A stretch of 64,000 bases of DNA from Petrimonas sp. (GTDB taxonomy: Bacteria; Bacteroidota; Bacteroidia; Bacteroidales; Dysgonomonadaceae), in assembly GCA_012839475.1 (NCBI GenBank), contig DUNG01000023.1:292368-356367 (forward strand). Direction: 5' to 3'. Below, in pieces: positions 17,149-26,818 of the stretch. Position numbers and translations under genes: made by a program. Under the pieces are notes generated by a model. It had not been told where the DNA came from. It saw only the letters and a program-made list of their open reading frames with translations, and ran no database searches. The first letter of the stretch is position 1. Every line of letters starts with the position of its first letter.

Positions 17149-18999
17149 TTACTTGACGGTTACAGCATCCGGTGAAGAGAGCTCTGTTCTGATATCCTTT
17201 TCGGGATCGAAAGGGAACCCATCTTCAAAGGTGTTGTTCTCGATAGTCACGTTGGCCACTTTTTCAAAAAAGAGGGGGTGGCTGTTCCAGTGGAACGGTT
17301 CAAATTCGCTGTTGGCCACCACGATGTTGTCGCGGAACAGCAGTCCATCGGTTGATTTGGCGTACACGAGGGGGCGATCGAACATGTTGAACCGGTTATT
17401 CTCGATCACGATGCCCGAATGGAAGAACTTCTGTTGCTCTTTCAGGTTGGGGATTTCGGGGTAGATGGAAATGACCGCGTTGGTAAATTGATAGGTCGCG
17501 GTGAGGGCGTTCACGAAGGTGTTGTTGCGGATCTGCACATCTCTACATGCTCCCGTCTCGTACCAGCCGTTACAGTCGCCGCACAACAAGATGGCCGTGC
17601 CGTGCGTGTGGTCGAACAGGTTGTTTTCGCACACCACCCGTTTGGGCGTGCTAAACAGTGCACCGCGTGCCCGGTTGTTGCGGATGATGTTGTCGGTGAA
17701 AACCACCTCAGGTGTCCACGTCAGGTTCTCGATACCGTATTTTCCGGTTTCTGCAATCTCTCCGGGTAGCGTATCGGTAAAGGTTATCTCGAACTCCTTG
17801 GCACCGAACTCGGTCGGTTTGTCAATCGCTTTGATCGTTTGTATGGTGGTAATGAACGGGTCACCCACCAACTCCATTTTCTCGCTCTCCACGAACTGCA
17901 CGCTATCGCCCGGTTCGCCCCAAAGGAAGCCCCACGCTTGCGGGTGCATGTAACGGGCTTGTAGCGTATGGTCGTCTACCCGCTTGGTCACCCGCAGGTA
18001 GGTCCCGTGCACGTTGATGGCATCGTCTGCCATGCCTTCATACAGCCCGTTTTTAGATATAATTACCCCCTTGCAACCCGAAAAGTGGGTGGCATCGGCC
18101 TGTGCTGTGAAGTAGCGTGGGTCCCCTTCACCACGGAGGCAGACGTTGAATCCGTCGAGCGTGATCTCCTCGCTCATCTGCGCCAGCAGCCCCATCCCCT
18201 CGGCGTAGTGCAGCGTCACGTTCTCAAGGGTTACCTGGGAGCTCTCGCTCACGAAGATGCCCGGCGTGGGGCGGTGGTAGGAGCGTAGCGCATATCTTTC
18301 CCCCACGTTCACTTGCGCGGTTTGGCTCCAACCGGTTATCTTGAGCTTGTCCTCTCCAATCTTCTCCATCTTTTGACCATCGAAGCTGATATCCCCCCGC
18401 CGGTAGGTCAGCCTTCTATCTTCACGGAACCCCATCGATACGAACAGCGGGTTTTCATACCCTTCGCCCATGGCGATAAGGCGATTTTCGTTGTCAATCC
18501 TATGATGCCCGGGTGGGTATATCTCCGCTTCTACCTCGCCGCTCTCAGGGTTGACGGACAGGATGGTCAATTGGCGGAACGCCGGGATCTCGAAGTCGAC
18601 CGAAAAGTTTTTCAGGGTGATGTTGCGGGAGTTAAGGATAGAGAAAGGGATCATTCGCCCGTGAAAGATAAATTCCGAGCCTTGCCCGTCGAGGGTCACG
18701 TTCTGCAGGTTCTCCAGAGCGAAGGCCACCGCTTTCGGGTTATCTTGATCGTGATTGGAGATGTAGTACTCGCGAGAGAACGCGCTGTCGGGGTAAAAGT
18801 GGTACTCCCCCTTGGGTATGGTAACGGTGACGTGTGCGGTGTCCGTCCGGGCTTGCAGCTGTTCGACCAGCTTAACGGCTCCCGACGATGCGTTTTCCCG
18901 CGTGTTGGGTTTCACGCCCAGCGAAAAGTGCGACGGTTTGAAAGTGCAGCTTACCAGAAGCAGAGAGGCGATAAGGAGGAAAGAAATTTTTTTACGCAT
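17149..18999 (-). CDS. glaB: GH110 exo-alpha-1,3-galactosidase lipoprotein
   Basis: Predicted to remove terminal alpha-1,3-linked galactose, as found in blood-group B or linear alpha-Gal structures. Lipobox LLVSC (Cys18), then a right-handed parallel beta-helix of 616 residues with repeated VTIENNTF/VQIRNNTF-type coils. The family aspartates appear as Asp302 (QADATHF) and Asp325/Asp326 (MADDAINVHG); their 23-residue spacing agrees with the D321/D344/D345 set that I recall from GH110 structural work. The start fits the signal peptide. It lies 80 bp downstream of the tetR stop on the same strand and could be read through from that operon, though a different promoter is equally possible. No SusCD pair is adjacent in the same direction. 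Confidence 0.85.
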   Translation of the reverse strand: MRKKISFLLIASLLLVSCTFKPSHFSLGVKPNTRENASSGAVKLVEQLQARTDTAHVTVTIPKGEYHFYPDSAFSREYYISNHDQDNPKAVAFALENLQNVTLDGQGSEFIFHGRMIPFSILNSRNITLKNFSVDFEIPAFRQLTILSVNPESGEVEAEIYPPGHHRIDNENRLIAMGEGYENPLFVSMGFREDRRLTYRRGDISFDGQKMEKIGEDKLKITGWSQTAQVNVGERYALRSYHRPTPGIFVSESSQVTLENVTLHYAEGMGLLAQMSEEITLDGFNVCLRGEGDPRYFTAQADATHFSGCKGVIISKNGLYEGMADDAINVHGTYLRVTKRVDDHTLQARYMHPQAWGFLWGEPGDSVQFVESEKMELVGDPFITTIQTIKAIDKPTEFGAKEFEITFTDTLPGEIAETGKYGIENLTWTPEVVFTDNIIRNNRARGALFSTPKRVVCENNLFDHTHGTAILLCGDCNGWYETGACRDVQIRNNTFVNALTATYQFTNAVISIYPEIPNLKEQQKFFHSGIVIENNRFNMFDRPLVYAKSTDGLLFRDNIVVANSEFEPFHWNSHPLFFEKVANVTIENNTFEDGFPFDPEKDIRTELSSPDAVTVK

Positions 19000-19079
19000 A
19001 TTTGTTGAACTTATTTTATACGTTTTCGTCGGTGTACTTATTCTCGTTTAATTTATTTGTATTGGACGGCAGCGGTTGT

Positions 19080-19703
19080 CTATACTCGCAGGCCTTGAAA
19101 AAGCAGGGTCAGTGCTTCTCGCTTGCGGTGGTCGACAAAGTCGGTGAGGTGGGATTGATCCAAATCGAGAAAATCCGTGATAATAGGAGCCATGAGGAAC
19201 GAGAAAACCACCAGCGAGCCCACGTCCATAAGCAAATCCAATGGCTCTATATCGCGTATCACCCCCTGCGATATAGCTTTCTCTACTGACGCGCAAAACT
19301 GGTGGTAGACATCGTCCTGATGCGGCTTTTGCATGAACAGCTCCCGAAGTTGCTTCCTTCGCCTGGGGTTGGTAATCAGTTCGTTGAAAATAAAGTAAGG
19401 GATCTTGGGGTTTTGTATCATGAAGTTGAAGTAGACGTCGACCATGTTTTCCAACTTAGAGAAAAAATCCGTCTCCCTTTCCAAGGGCACCTTGATTTGC
19501 TCGAACAGCTGTTTAAATTTGCCCAGGAAGACTTTTTGAAAAAGGTTCTCCTTGGTACGGAAATAGTAATGCACCAGGGCTTGGTTACAACCGGCATCCT
19601 TAGCAATCGCGGTGGTGGAGGTACCCTTGAATCCCTTCTCGATGAAAAGTTTTTCTGCCGATGCAAGTATTTGCGATTCAGTGTTTGATGTATTATTCCT
19701 CAT
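19080..19703 (-). CDS. TetR/AcrR-family transcriptional regulator
   Basis: Ligand-responsive repressor of 207 residues. The helix-turn-helix lies at about 10-55 (EKGFKGTSTTAIAKDAGCNQALVHYYF), with a helical ligand and dimer domain after it. The start at 19703 is chosen because its ATG overlaps the stop of the upstream gene as ATGA; an in-frame start at 19733 would add ten residues but overlap more. TetR proteins next to acyltransferases often sense acyl-CoA or lipid-like ligands. As the last gene of the operon it is a natural candidate to bind the palindrome at 27611-27628. Confidence 0.9.
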   Translation of the reverse strand: MRNNTSNTESQILASAEKLFIEKGFKGTSTTAIAKDAGCNQALVHYYFRTKENLFQKVFLGKFKQLFEQIKVPLERETDFFSKLENMVDVYFNFMIQNPKIPYFIFNELITNPRRRKQLRELFMQKPHQDDVYHQFCASVEKAISQGVIRDIEPLDLLMDVGSLVVFSFLMAPIITDFLDLDQSHLTDFVDHRKREALTLLFQGLRV

Positions 19704-22700
19704 TCTCTCTCGTTTTTGTTTACTTCTTTGCAAAGATAGGCATTTTTAGTGCCGTATTGCATATTCATAATTAACATTTGCAGTCGGTTCTCCACGTTGG
19801 CGTAACTCGTGTCGGGGTCAAGGTCGAGCGGCAGGATAGAGATATCGGGGTAGCGCTCTTTTAACCTTTTTATCACGCCGCGACCACACACGTGGTTCGG
19901 CAGGCAGCCAAAAGGTTGCAAGATGACGTGCGAAGTAACGCCGCGTTCGGCGTAATAAGCTATATCGGCTGCCATGAGCCATCCCTCTCCGCAACTCAAC
20001 GTGCCGGGGATAATATCTTTGACCCCCTCGTATAGTTTCGCCGGGCGAATTGCCTTTTCATATAACGGGTGTGCAACGGCAATTTTTTCGAGCGAGCGTT
20101 GCGTGTTGTCGAACAGCCAGGTAATCAAGTACGGGTATCTGGGTACATCGGCCTTGAAGTCGCGTCGGTGCCACATTTGGGCTAGAAAATCCTTCCGCAA
20201 CTGGTCGATGACACGTGGGAAAACGGCCTCCATCCCGGTTTTTTCGAGGTAGCGCTCTATATCAAAATTGGAACCGGGATGATAGGTCACCAGCAGTTCA
20301 CCTGTCACGAAAACCCTCGGTTTAGGGTGCTTCCGATCATGTTTCACCTCTTTTAAATCGTTGATGCAGCGTTGAAAGGTTTTTCTCGCGGCAGCAACCC
20401 CCTCTTTAATGGCTTTCGCGATGAGGCGAACACTTTTTTGTAGCCATCGGTCGGTGTCACCGGCCTGAAGTTCGTACGGGCGGACTTTCCGGCAAAGTTC
20501 GGTAAGGATGTCTAGCATCATAAAGCAGTTGACGGCTTCTATAATAGACGAGAGGTTTAATAAGGTCACGCCGGGATGGTTGTCTTTAGTGTCGTTTACA
20601 TCGGTGGTGAGGATAGGTACACCGTTATAGCCGGCCGCGTCAAGCCCTTTGCGCAGAAGACCGGCGTAGTTCGATAACCGGCAGTCGCATTGAAACTTCA
20701 CCATGCCCACCGCCACCTCATCTTGACGGTAGTTGCCGTCTTGTAACGCGGCTATCAACTCCCCGATGACCATCTGGCATGGGAAGCAGATGTCGTTGTG
20801 TACATATTTCTTCCCCAACTTGACTTGTCGTTCACCGCCCACGGGAACCCTCTGCACGCGGAAGCCTTGCTTTTCGAAGATGCTGTCCATCAACACCATC
20901 AGCTCGGCGGAAATGTTGGGAATCAGTACCGTGCGGGTTTTCTTGTCGTTGTTGTAGAATTTCACGGGGCTGGGTGCGGGGAGCGCGGCGGCATAGTGTT
21001 CCCGGTTTCCCCGATTCGTGATGGTTTCGATAAACGATTGAACACGAATACGTAAGGAGCCTGATGCCTCGCTCTCATCGATTTTGAGGATCAAGGGCGA
21101 TTTGTTTCCACATTTTTTCATAATCCTGACAATCTCGTCCGAGAGAATGGCGTCGTGCCCGCAGCCGAAGCTGACCAGTTGCACGTATTCCAGCATGGGA
21201 CTTTTTGCCGCTATAACCGCTCCGGCTAACATCCTCGTGTGAAAGTTGTTGGTGATCTCGATGCGGGTGTTCTGTAAATCCACCTCTTCCAACCCGGGTA
21301 GGGCATCCACGGGGATGACCGATAGCCCTTTCTCCGTGAAGAACTTAGAGACGTTGTGCGAGATGAACGGATCGCTGTGATAAGGTCGACCCGCTAAAAC
21401 GATAACGGTGTTGTTTTCTTGTTCTGCCTCCCGAATCAGGCGGTTGGCTTCGGAGCGGAGCGTGGCTCTGAAACTCGCCAAGGCACTTTCAGCGGCCAGG
21501 TAGGCGCCCTTCGCCTCCTTTCGGGTGACGTTTAGGCTGTTGATGGCATACTCGCGAATTTGTCGCTTCCGGTCTTTTTCCGAAAACCAATGGAAGACGG
21601 GTGTGTCAAAGTGGATATGGTGTCGTTTTGCAGGGTCTTGGGCGTTCTTGACCACCATCGGGTAACCCATGATAATGGAACAGGTGTAGGGGCTCAGCTT
21701 ATCCACCCCCTCGGGTGGGAGGTGCATCACGTAAGGCATAAAAATACGGTCTACCCTTTTTTCGGCCAACTCCTCGATATGGCCATGTACGATTTTTGCC
21801 GGAAAGCAGATGGTGTCGGAAGCTACGAATTGGATTCCTTTTTCGTAGATTGCCTGATTGCTCGGTGCTGAGAACAGCGTTTTGAATCCCAACGCCTTAA
21901 AGAACGTGCTCCAAAACGGCATGCTGTTCCAGAACTCCAACGTCCGGGGTAGACCGATGACCTCTTTTTTGTCGGTTGATACCTGTTCGCCGGGATACGC
22001 TTCGAACAGCATGCTTGCCCTTTTACGAAACAGGTTTGTCGCGGTTTTCCCGGTGGCCCTTGCCCTCTCGGCTTGGTTTTTTGTCTCGCGGTCAAGTTCA
22101 GCCCCTCGTTCGCACTTGTTTCCCATCACCCAGTATTTTCCTTTTGGGAAACGTGTTATGGTACGCAAGCAGTGATTGGCGCAACGTGAACAGGGCACAC
22201 CCGATTCCGTTTTATATGCAAACTTACTCACCTCGTCGAAGCCGATGAAACGGCTCCCGGTTCCGGACAGGTAGCCATAATCCTCAACATGTTTCTTGGC
22301 AAGCAGGGCCACGCCCACGGCACCCATCTCACCGGGGTATGGGGCTAGTCGCACCTCTTTGTCGAGGTATTCCTCAAAGGCGCGTAGTACGGCCCGGTTG
22401 CGGAAGGTGCCGCCTTGTACCACGATATGGTTGCCCAAGGCATCGGGGTTGGTAATCCTAATCACTTTGTTGAAGACGTTCTCTACAATGGAGCGGCAAA
22501 GCCCGGCCATGATGTCGTCGGGCGACTTGCCGTTGCGTTGCTCGGTCACGATGCTGCTGGTCATAAAGACGGTACAACGGCTGCCCAGTTTGGCCGGGGA
22601 GGTTGACCGGAACGCCGCGGCCGCTATCTCCTCCACCGGGATCTTCATCGTGGTGGCGAAGTTTTCGAGAAAAGACCCGCACCCTGATGAGCAGGCTTCA

Positions 22701-24073
22701 TTAAGCATAATATTGGTTATCACGCCGTTGTCTATCCATATGGCTTTCATGTCCTGCCCTCCGATATCCAAAAGGAACGTGGTGTCGGGGTAGTAATGCA
22801 GGGCGGCGTGGGCGTGAGCCACGGTCTCCACGATGTGATAATCCGCCCCGAAAGCGTTTGCCGTCATGATCTCGCCGTATCCCGTGGTGCCAAGGCCATG
22901 GACCTTCAGCTCAACGCCCTTTTTTTTGTACTTGTCGTGAACCGCTGTCAGCCCCTGTTTTAACACATCCAGGGGTTTGCCAAGGTTGTTGGCGTAAAAG
23001 CGTTCAATTACCCGCTCTTTCTCGTCTATCAAGGCGAATTTTGAAGTCGTACTACCCGAGTCGATGCCCAGGTAGACGTTCAGTACCCCACTTCGGGGGG
23101 CTGGCACCGCGTCCACGCGCAACTCCTTGTCGTGCCTTTCGGTGAATTCGGTGTAACTCTTTTTACTGTTGAAGAGAGGCGGCTCATTACACGAGGGCAC
23201 TTCTTTCGTTTCAGCGGTTTTTAAGTTTTCCAGAAGTTCATCAATCGTGAAACTGTTTTCATCCTCCCTGTTCCGGAACTGTTCGATGGAAAGTGCGGCA
23301 CCATAGGCAACGATGGTTTCCGGGTGCTTCGGGATGATAATCTCGTGCTCTTCAAGCTGGAGTCGCTCCGCGAAGACGCGTACTAATTGTTTGTTGAAAG
23401 TTAACGGTCCCCCCTCGAAGATAATGGGAGGAGCGAGTTCCAAACCCTGGGAAAGACCTCCAATGGTCTGTTTCGCGATCGCGTGAAACGTGGAAAGGGC
23501 AATGTCGGCATGCGCGGCACCTTGAATCAACAAGGGCTGGATATCCGTCTTCGCGAATACGCCACAACGACCTGAGATGTCGTAAACCCTTGTGGCTTGA
23601 GCGGCGAGTGCGTCAAACTCAGAGGGTTGAACATCCAGTAGCTGGGCGATTTCATCAATGAAGGCACCGGTGCCCCCCGCGCAGTTGCCATTCATGCGCA
23701 TATCGGAAACCTTTAGTCGCCCATCGTGTTCATCTTGATGGAAAAAAATGACCTTGGCATCCTGTCCGCCCAGTTCAATCGCGGTTCGGGTCTCGGGGTA
23801 AAGGTAACACACGGCGGCAGCATTGGCTACCACCTCTTGAATGAAAGGCACCTGTATCTTCTTGGCGACCGGTTTCCCGCCCGAACCACAAATGGCTACT
23901 TTAAAAGTATCTGAGGGAAACTCTTGGCGCAGTTCGTCTAGCAATTGAATGATCGTACGAACCTGCAGGGAGTAGTGTCGGACATATTTCGTGTATAACA
24001 GCTGATTATCGGTTGGCGATAGTACGGCAATTTTGACGGTAGTAGATCCGATGTCAATGCCTAAATGTTTCAT
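19700..24073 (-). CDS. Activase/dehydratase-type [4Fe-4S] fusion protein, candidate plasmalogen synthase
   Basis: Large fusion of 1457 residues. Residues 1-265 and 330-595 are two BadF/BcrA-type ASKHA ATPase domains (GIDIGSTTVK; GIDSGSTTSK) with cluster cysteines at 131/170 (GNCAGGTG, SGRCGVF) and 461/500 (NEACSSGCG, GSRCTVF). Cysteines 628, 631, 635 and 654 follow, then a DUF2229/HgdB-like reductase part to the C-terminus with further conserved cysteines (DTICFPAK, DICFPCQ, KFQCDC). Such enzymes use ATP to drive electrons to low potential. The Clostridium perfringens plsA/plsR products, reported to make plasmalogens anaerobically, have this domain set. Here it overlaps by 4 bp an acyltransferase upstream and tetR downstream, pointing to a lipid substrate. 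Other small-molecule reductases of the double-cubane type are an alternative. Confidence 0.8.
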   Translation of the reverse strand: MKHLGIDIGSTTVKIAVLSPTDNQLLYTKYVRHYSLQVRTIIQLLDELRQEFPSDTFKVAICGSGGKPVAKKIQVPFIQEVVANAAAVCYLYPETRTAIELGGQDAKVIFFHQDEHDGRLKVSDMRMNGNCAGGTGAFIDEIAQLLDVQPSEFDALAAQATRVYDISGRCGVFAKTDIQPLLIQGAAHADIALSTFHAIAKQTIGGLSQGLELAPPIIFEGGPLTFNKQLVRVFAERLQLEEHEIIIPKHPETIVAYGAALSIEQFRNREDENSFTIDELLENLKTAETKEVPSCNEPPLFNSKKSYTEFTERHDKELRVDAVPAPRSGVLNVYLGIDSGSTTSKFALIDEKERVIERFYANNLGKPLDVLKQGLTAVHDKYKKKGVELKVHGLGTTGYGEIMTANAFGADYHIVETVAHAHAALHYYPDTTFLLDIGGQDMKAIWIDNGVITNIMLNEACSSGCGSFLENFATTMKIPVEEIAAAAFRSTSPAKLGSRCTVFMTSSIVTEQRNGKSPDDIMAGLCRSIVENVFNKVIRITNPDALGNHIVVQGGTFRNRAVLRAFEEYLDKEVRLAPYPGEMGAVGVALLAKKHVEDYGYLSGTGSRFIGFDEVSKFAYKTESGVPCSRCANHCLRTITRFPKGKYWVMGNKCERGAELDRETKNQAERARATGKTATNLFRKRASMLFEAYPGEQVSTDKKEVIGLPRTLEFWNSMPFWSTFFKALGFKTLFSAPSNQAIYEKGIQFVASDTICFPAKIVHGHIEELAEKRVDRIFMPYVMHLPPEGVDKLSPYTCSIIMGYPMVVKNAQDPAKRHHIHFDTPVFHWFSEKDRKRQIREYAINSLNVTRKEAKGAYLAAESALASFRATLRSEANRLIREAEQENNTVIVLAGRPYHSDPFISHNVSKFFTEKGLSVIPVDALPGLEEVDLQNTRIEITNNFHTRMLAGAVIAAKSPMLEYVQLVSFGCGHDAILSDEIVRIMKKCGNKSPLILKIDESEASGSLRIRVQSFIETITNRGNREHYAAALPAPSPVKFYNNDKKTRTVLIPNISAELMVLMDSIFEKQGFRVQRVPVGGERQVKLGKKYVHNDICFPCQMVIGELIAALQDGNYRQDEVAVGMVKFQCDCRLSNYAGLLRKGLDAAGYNGVPILTTDVNDTKDNHPGVTLLNLSSIIEAVNCFMMLDILTELCRKVRPYELQAGDTDRWLQKSVRLIAKAIKEGVAAARKTFQRCINDLKEVKHDRKHPKPRVFVTGELLVTYHPGSNFDIERYLEKTGMEAVFPRVIDQLRKDFLAQMWHRRDFKADVPRYPYLITWLFDNTQRSLEKIAVAHPLYEKAIRPAKLYEGVKDIIPGTLSCGEGWLMAADIAYYAERGVTSHVILQPFGCLPNHVCGRGVIKRLKERYPDISILPLDLDPDTSYANVENRLQMLIMNMQYGTKNAYLCKEVNKNERE

Positions 24074-24924
24074 CTTAAGCCTCCAGCAATGTCCGAAACC
24101 TCAAAAGCGTAATCCAGCGGTCGACCGTACGCCCGTTCGTAGGCGTTTTTTTTCTGCTCGTAATCGATGAGCGACATGCGTTTGGCATCAGCTTTTGGGT
24201 CTAACGTGGGGTCAGGTGTTATAACAGGCAGGATATGAACGAAATAGCGTGTATTCCATATGCCGAAAAAAGTACGTTCATCCCGGATTTCCACGAAACA
24301 GGGCAAAATGGGCACGTTGATTTTGGCGGCGTAAAAGTAGGCTCCCAGCTTTAGCGGTCGCGGCTTGCGGTAATTGCGCCACATCTCCTGCTCGGGGTAG
24401 ATGAGTATATAATTGTTCTTTTTCAGTACCTTATGAACGCAATCGCAGAAGCGTTCGCACATGTATTCTATTGAATCCTTGCTAATCGGTATCACGTTGG
24501 CGTAGCGTAGCAGGAAGCCGATGGTCCCGGGCATTTTAAAGTTCGATACCTGGCTGATGGCATACATCTTCTTCCTACGTCCTATCTTTTTTATCACGCG
24601 GAGGATGGCCGTGTTTTCCAAGGGATTGAAATGGTTGCTCGTAACAATGGCACCCCTGCCGCGCAACGTTTTCACGTTTTCAGTACCGATATATTTCGTG
24701 TTCACGTTGCGCAATAACGACATGCCATTTTGAGCGATGGTGACGATTCGGTTTTTAATCCAATAGGCTATCGTCTCTCGCTCCTGCAAATATTTGTCGA
24801 TAATTTCGCGCTTCTCTTCGGTGTTGAACTTTGGTTCACCTTGTTCTACCTTGACGTGAAACAACCCTTTTTCAGTCGCTTCACGGATATTGCGCACCAC
24901 CGGATTTTCCATTATCTTGTTCAT
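24070..24924 (-). CDS. PlsC-like glycerolipid acyltransferase
   Basis: Predicted to transfer an acyl chain to a lysolipid or related hydroxyl. The 284 residues carry the acyltransferase motif NHFNPLE (His98, Glu103), a H-x4-E variant of the usual NHxxxxD, and a motif III equivalent YPEQEMW in place of FPEGTR. No clear membrane span is seen, so peripheral attachment is likely. Its stop overlaps the start of the large activase protein (ATGA), and its start overlaps the stop of the GT8 gene upstream, a sign of translational coupling. The substitution of Asp by Glu makes the true acceptor uncertain. Confidence 0.8.
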   Translation of the reverse strand: MNKIMENPVVRNIREATEKGLFHVKVEQGEPKFNTEEKREIIDKYLQERETIAYWIKNRIVTIAQNGMSLLRNVNTKYIGTENVKTLRGRGAIVTSNHFNPLENTAILRVIKKIGRRKKMYAISQVSNFKMPGTIGFLLRYANVIPISKDSIEYMCERFCDCVHKVLKKNNYILIYPEQEMWRNYRKPRPLKLGAYFYAAKINVPILPCFVEIRDERTFFGIWNTRYFVHILPVITPDPTLDPKADAKRMSLIDYEQKKNAYERAYGRPLDYAFEVSDIAGGLR

Positions 24925-25880
24925 AGCTTGATTTTCACGTCCTTGTTAGCCATTTTCACGAAAGTTACCCCGGTGTCGGGAACGGTTTCCGCTTTTTTCA
25001 GGAGAAGGTTGAAGCTTTGCTTGTCCCGGGCCTTTTGTTCCGCGCTGTAGTTCTCCTTTATCGCCTTTACTTGATCGTGGAAATCGCTCATTTCGGCATA
25101 CTTCCAGAAGTAATCGGCATACTGGATGTTATCGTAGCACCAGGGTTTTTCAAACAGGTTGTAATGGATAAGCTTTGGGGCGGGGTGCTCCTTTTTCCGC
25201 GGGTTGGGCATCACGTCCCACGCTTCATCGAGGAAGAGGATTTGCCCTTTGCACATCGCGTTCAAGTAGTCTTGATCGGGTGCGATGCAGTTGAAGTGAT
25301 AGGTGTTGAGCAAATGCATGAAATGTTCCTCGAGTTTTACCTCGCGCAACTTTTTCAGGTTCATCACCATGATGCCGGAATTGACGTATTTGTCCCGGTC
25401 TACGCCAATGGCGTTTTCCATCCAATGGATGAGTGCAGGTACATCGGAGGAGGAGTAATCGGGACACGCGGCGAAAAGGTGCCCTTCTACATTCGTGTCG
25501 TACAGTTCGGAGATGTCGCCGGGAACCACGATGTCGCTGTCCAGGTAAAGGGCCTTGTCGTACTCGGGGAACATCTCGGGAATGAACAACCGGAAGAAGA
25601 TGGTCATCGTGAAATAGTCGCACCGGAGGCGGTTCTCGCTTCGGTCCGTAATGTTTTCCAGCGACCTGCGCATGGGCATAACTTCTATATCAAAGTTCTC
25701 ATTGGCAAGGGCCAGCAGTTTGCGTTGGTTTTCATCGCTAACATTCTCTTGAATAACGATGACTTTGTAGTTCCTCTCTTTTGAGGCGTTGATAATGATC
25801 GATTTTAATGCCACGCCAAGCAAGGGTGCATACGCGTCGTCGATGGTAAAGAAGATGGGGATTAAATTTTTTGTTTTCAT
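24921..25880 (-). CDS. Family 8 glycosyltransferase
   Basis: Retaining glycosyltransferase of 319 residues that should transfer a hexose from a UDP-sugar. The metal-binding DxD is DSD (Asp114-Asp116) in ALYLDSDIVV, and a C-terminal histidine-containing HYN segment (KLIHYNLFEKPW) is typical of GT8. Homologous to, but clearly different from, the GT8 protein encoded 41 bp upstream. Placement between two acyltransferases suggests a lipid or lipid-linked acceptor; lipopolysaccharide core sugars are an alternative. Confidence 0.88.
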   Translation of the reverse strand: MKTKNLIPIFFTIDDAYAPLLGVALKSIIINASKERNYKVIVIQENVSDENQRKLLALANENFDIEVMPMRRSLENITDRSENRLRCDYFTMTIFFRLFIPEMFPEYDKALYLDSDIVVPGDISELYDTNVEGHLFAACPDYSSSDVPALIHWMENAIGVDRDKYVNSGIMVMNLKKLREVKLEEHFMHLLNTYHFNCIAPDQDYLNAMCKGQILFLDEAWDVMPNPRKKEHPAPKLIHYNLFEKPWCYDNIQYADYFWKYAEMSDFHDQVKAIKENYSAEQKARDKQSFNLLLKKAETVPDTGVTFVKMANKDVKIKL

Positions 25881-25921
25881 TGAGGCTGTTTTTTAATGTG
25901 TCTGAACGTGTTGGATCGGTT

Positions 25922-26818
25922 TCATTCAACTGCCGGATTGTGAATGATGTTACTTGTAAAAGATGTCACTGCTGAATGGTGCTTAGCATCGTTTCCTGTT
26001 TTTGAAGCTTTAATCCGGGAGTATTCCTGAAGGAGGTGATCAAATTCGTGATCTTTGAGAACCTTATGCATCCGTTCAATCTCCCAGGGTTTCACGGTTA
26101 CGTAGTGGAACCATGGGAAGAATCGGAACGTGGTGCTGTAATGTCGCAATACCGTGTTTGCGCGCATCCTTCGTTGCTCGTTGTACTTACGTGGGGCAAG
26201 CCGTTTGCTGGTGACGAGATTGTTCAAGGCAGTTTGATCGGGCATAAACATCTTTTTCTCCTTACATTGTTGCAACGCCTTCCTGAATAACCCTGTCTCC
26301 CTGATTTTCAGGAGGTTCATCAGCAATACACCGGAGTTGACGTAATTGCGCCTGAAGAGGTTTTTCCTGAAGAACCAACTGCCGTAATGGTCGAGAACGC
26401 CAATAAACTCGACATCCGTGATGCCTTGATCGTAAAATTCCGAAATGCTCTTTCGGCAAACCACATCGTTGTCGAGGTATAGCAGCTTGTCGGGTAATCC
26501 TTCCACACGATCCGCGAGCAACCGCAGCATACAGCAGGGTGTGAAGCGTGTTTTCATGTTGGCGGTAGGCAGTTCCGATTGGAACAGTTCCGAGACATCG
26601 AATAGTTGGATATCGCTTAGGGGGTTGGCCCTTTTCAAGTAGTCTCGAAGCGTTGAAATAGTCTCCTCTCCCACTTTGAGGTATTTTTTCCCATCGTATG
26701 AGAATTGAGCCGTCATCACGTACACGTGGAGGGGTTCCTTCGTTTGCTCGATAAAGGAAAGCACGGAGATGATGAGCCCATCCTCAATATGCTTATCGCC
26801 ACAATAGAGTATGTTCAT
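25922..26818 (-). CDS. Family 8 glycosyltransferase
   Basis: Second GT8 protein, 298 residues, with the metal-binding DND (Asp116-Asp118) in KLLYLDNDVV. The C-terminal histidine motif reads VLRHYSTTFRFFPW. Its start overlaps the stop of the upstream acyltransferase by 4 bp (ATGA), and 41 bp separate it from the next GT8 gene. Two glycosyltransferases in one operon could add two sugars in turn. Confidence 0.85.
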   Translation of the reverse strand: MNILYCGDKHIEDGLIISVLSFIEQTKEPLHVYVMTAQFSYDGKKYLKVGEETISTLRDYLKRANPLSDIQLFDVSELFQSELPTANMKTRFTPCCMLRLLADRVEGLPDKLLYLDNDVVCRKSISEFYDQGITDVEFIGVLDHYGSWFFRKNLFRRNYVNSGVLLMNLLKIRETGLFRKALQQCKEKKMFMPDQTALNNLVTSKRLAPRKYNEQRRMRANTVLRHYSTTFRFFPWFHYVTVKPWEIERMHKVLKDHEFDHLLQEYSRIKASKTGNDAKHHSAVTSFTSNIIHNPAVE

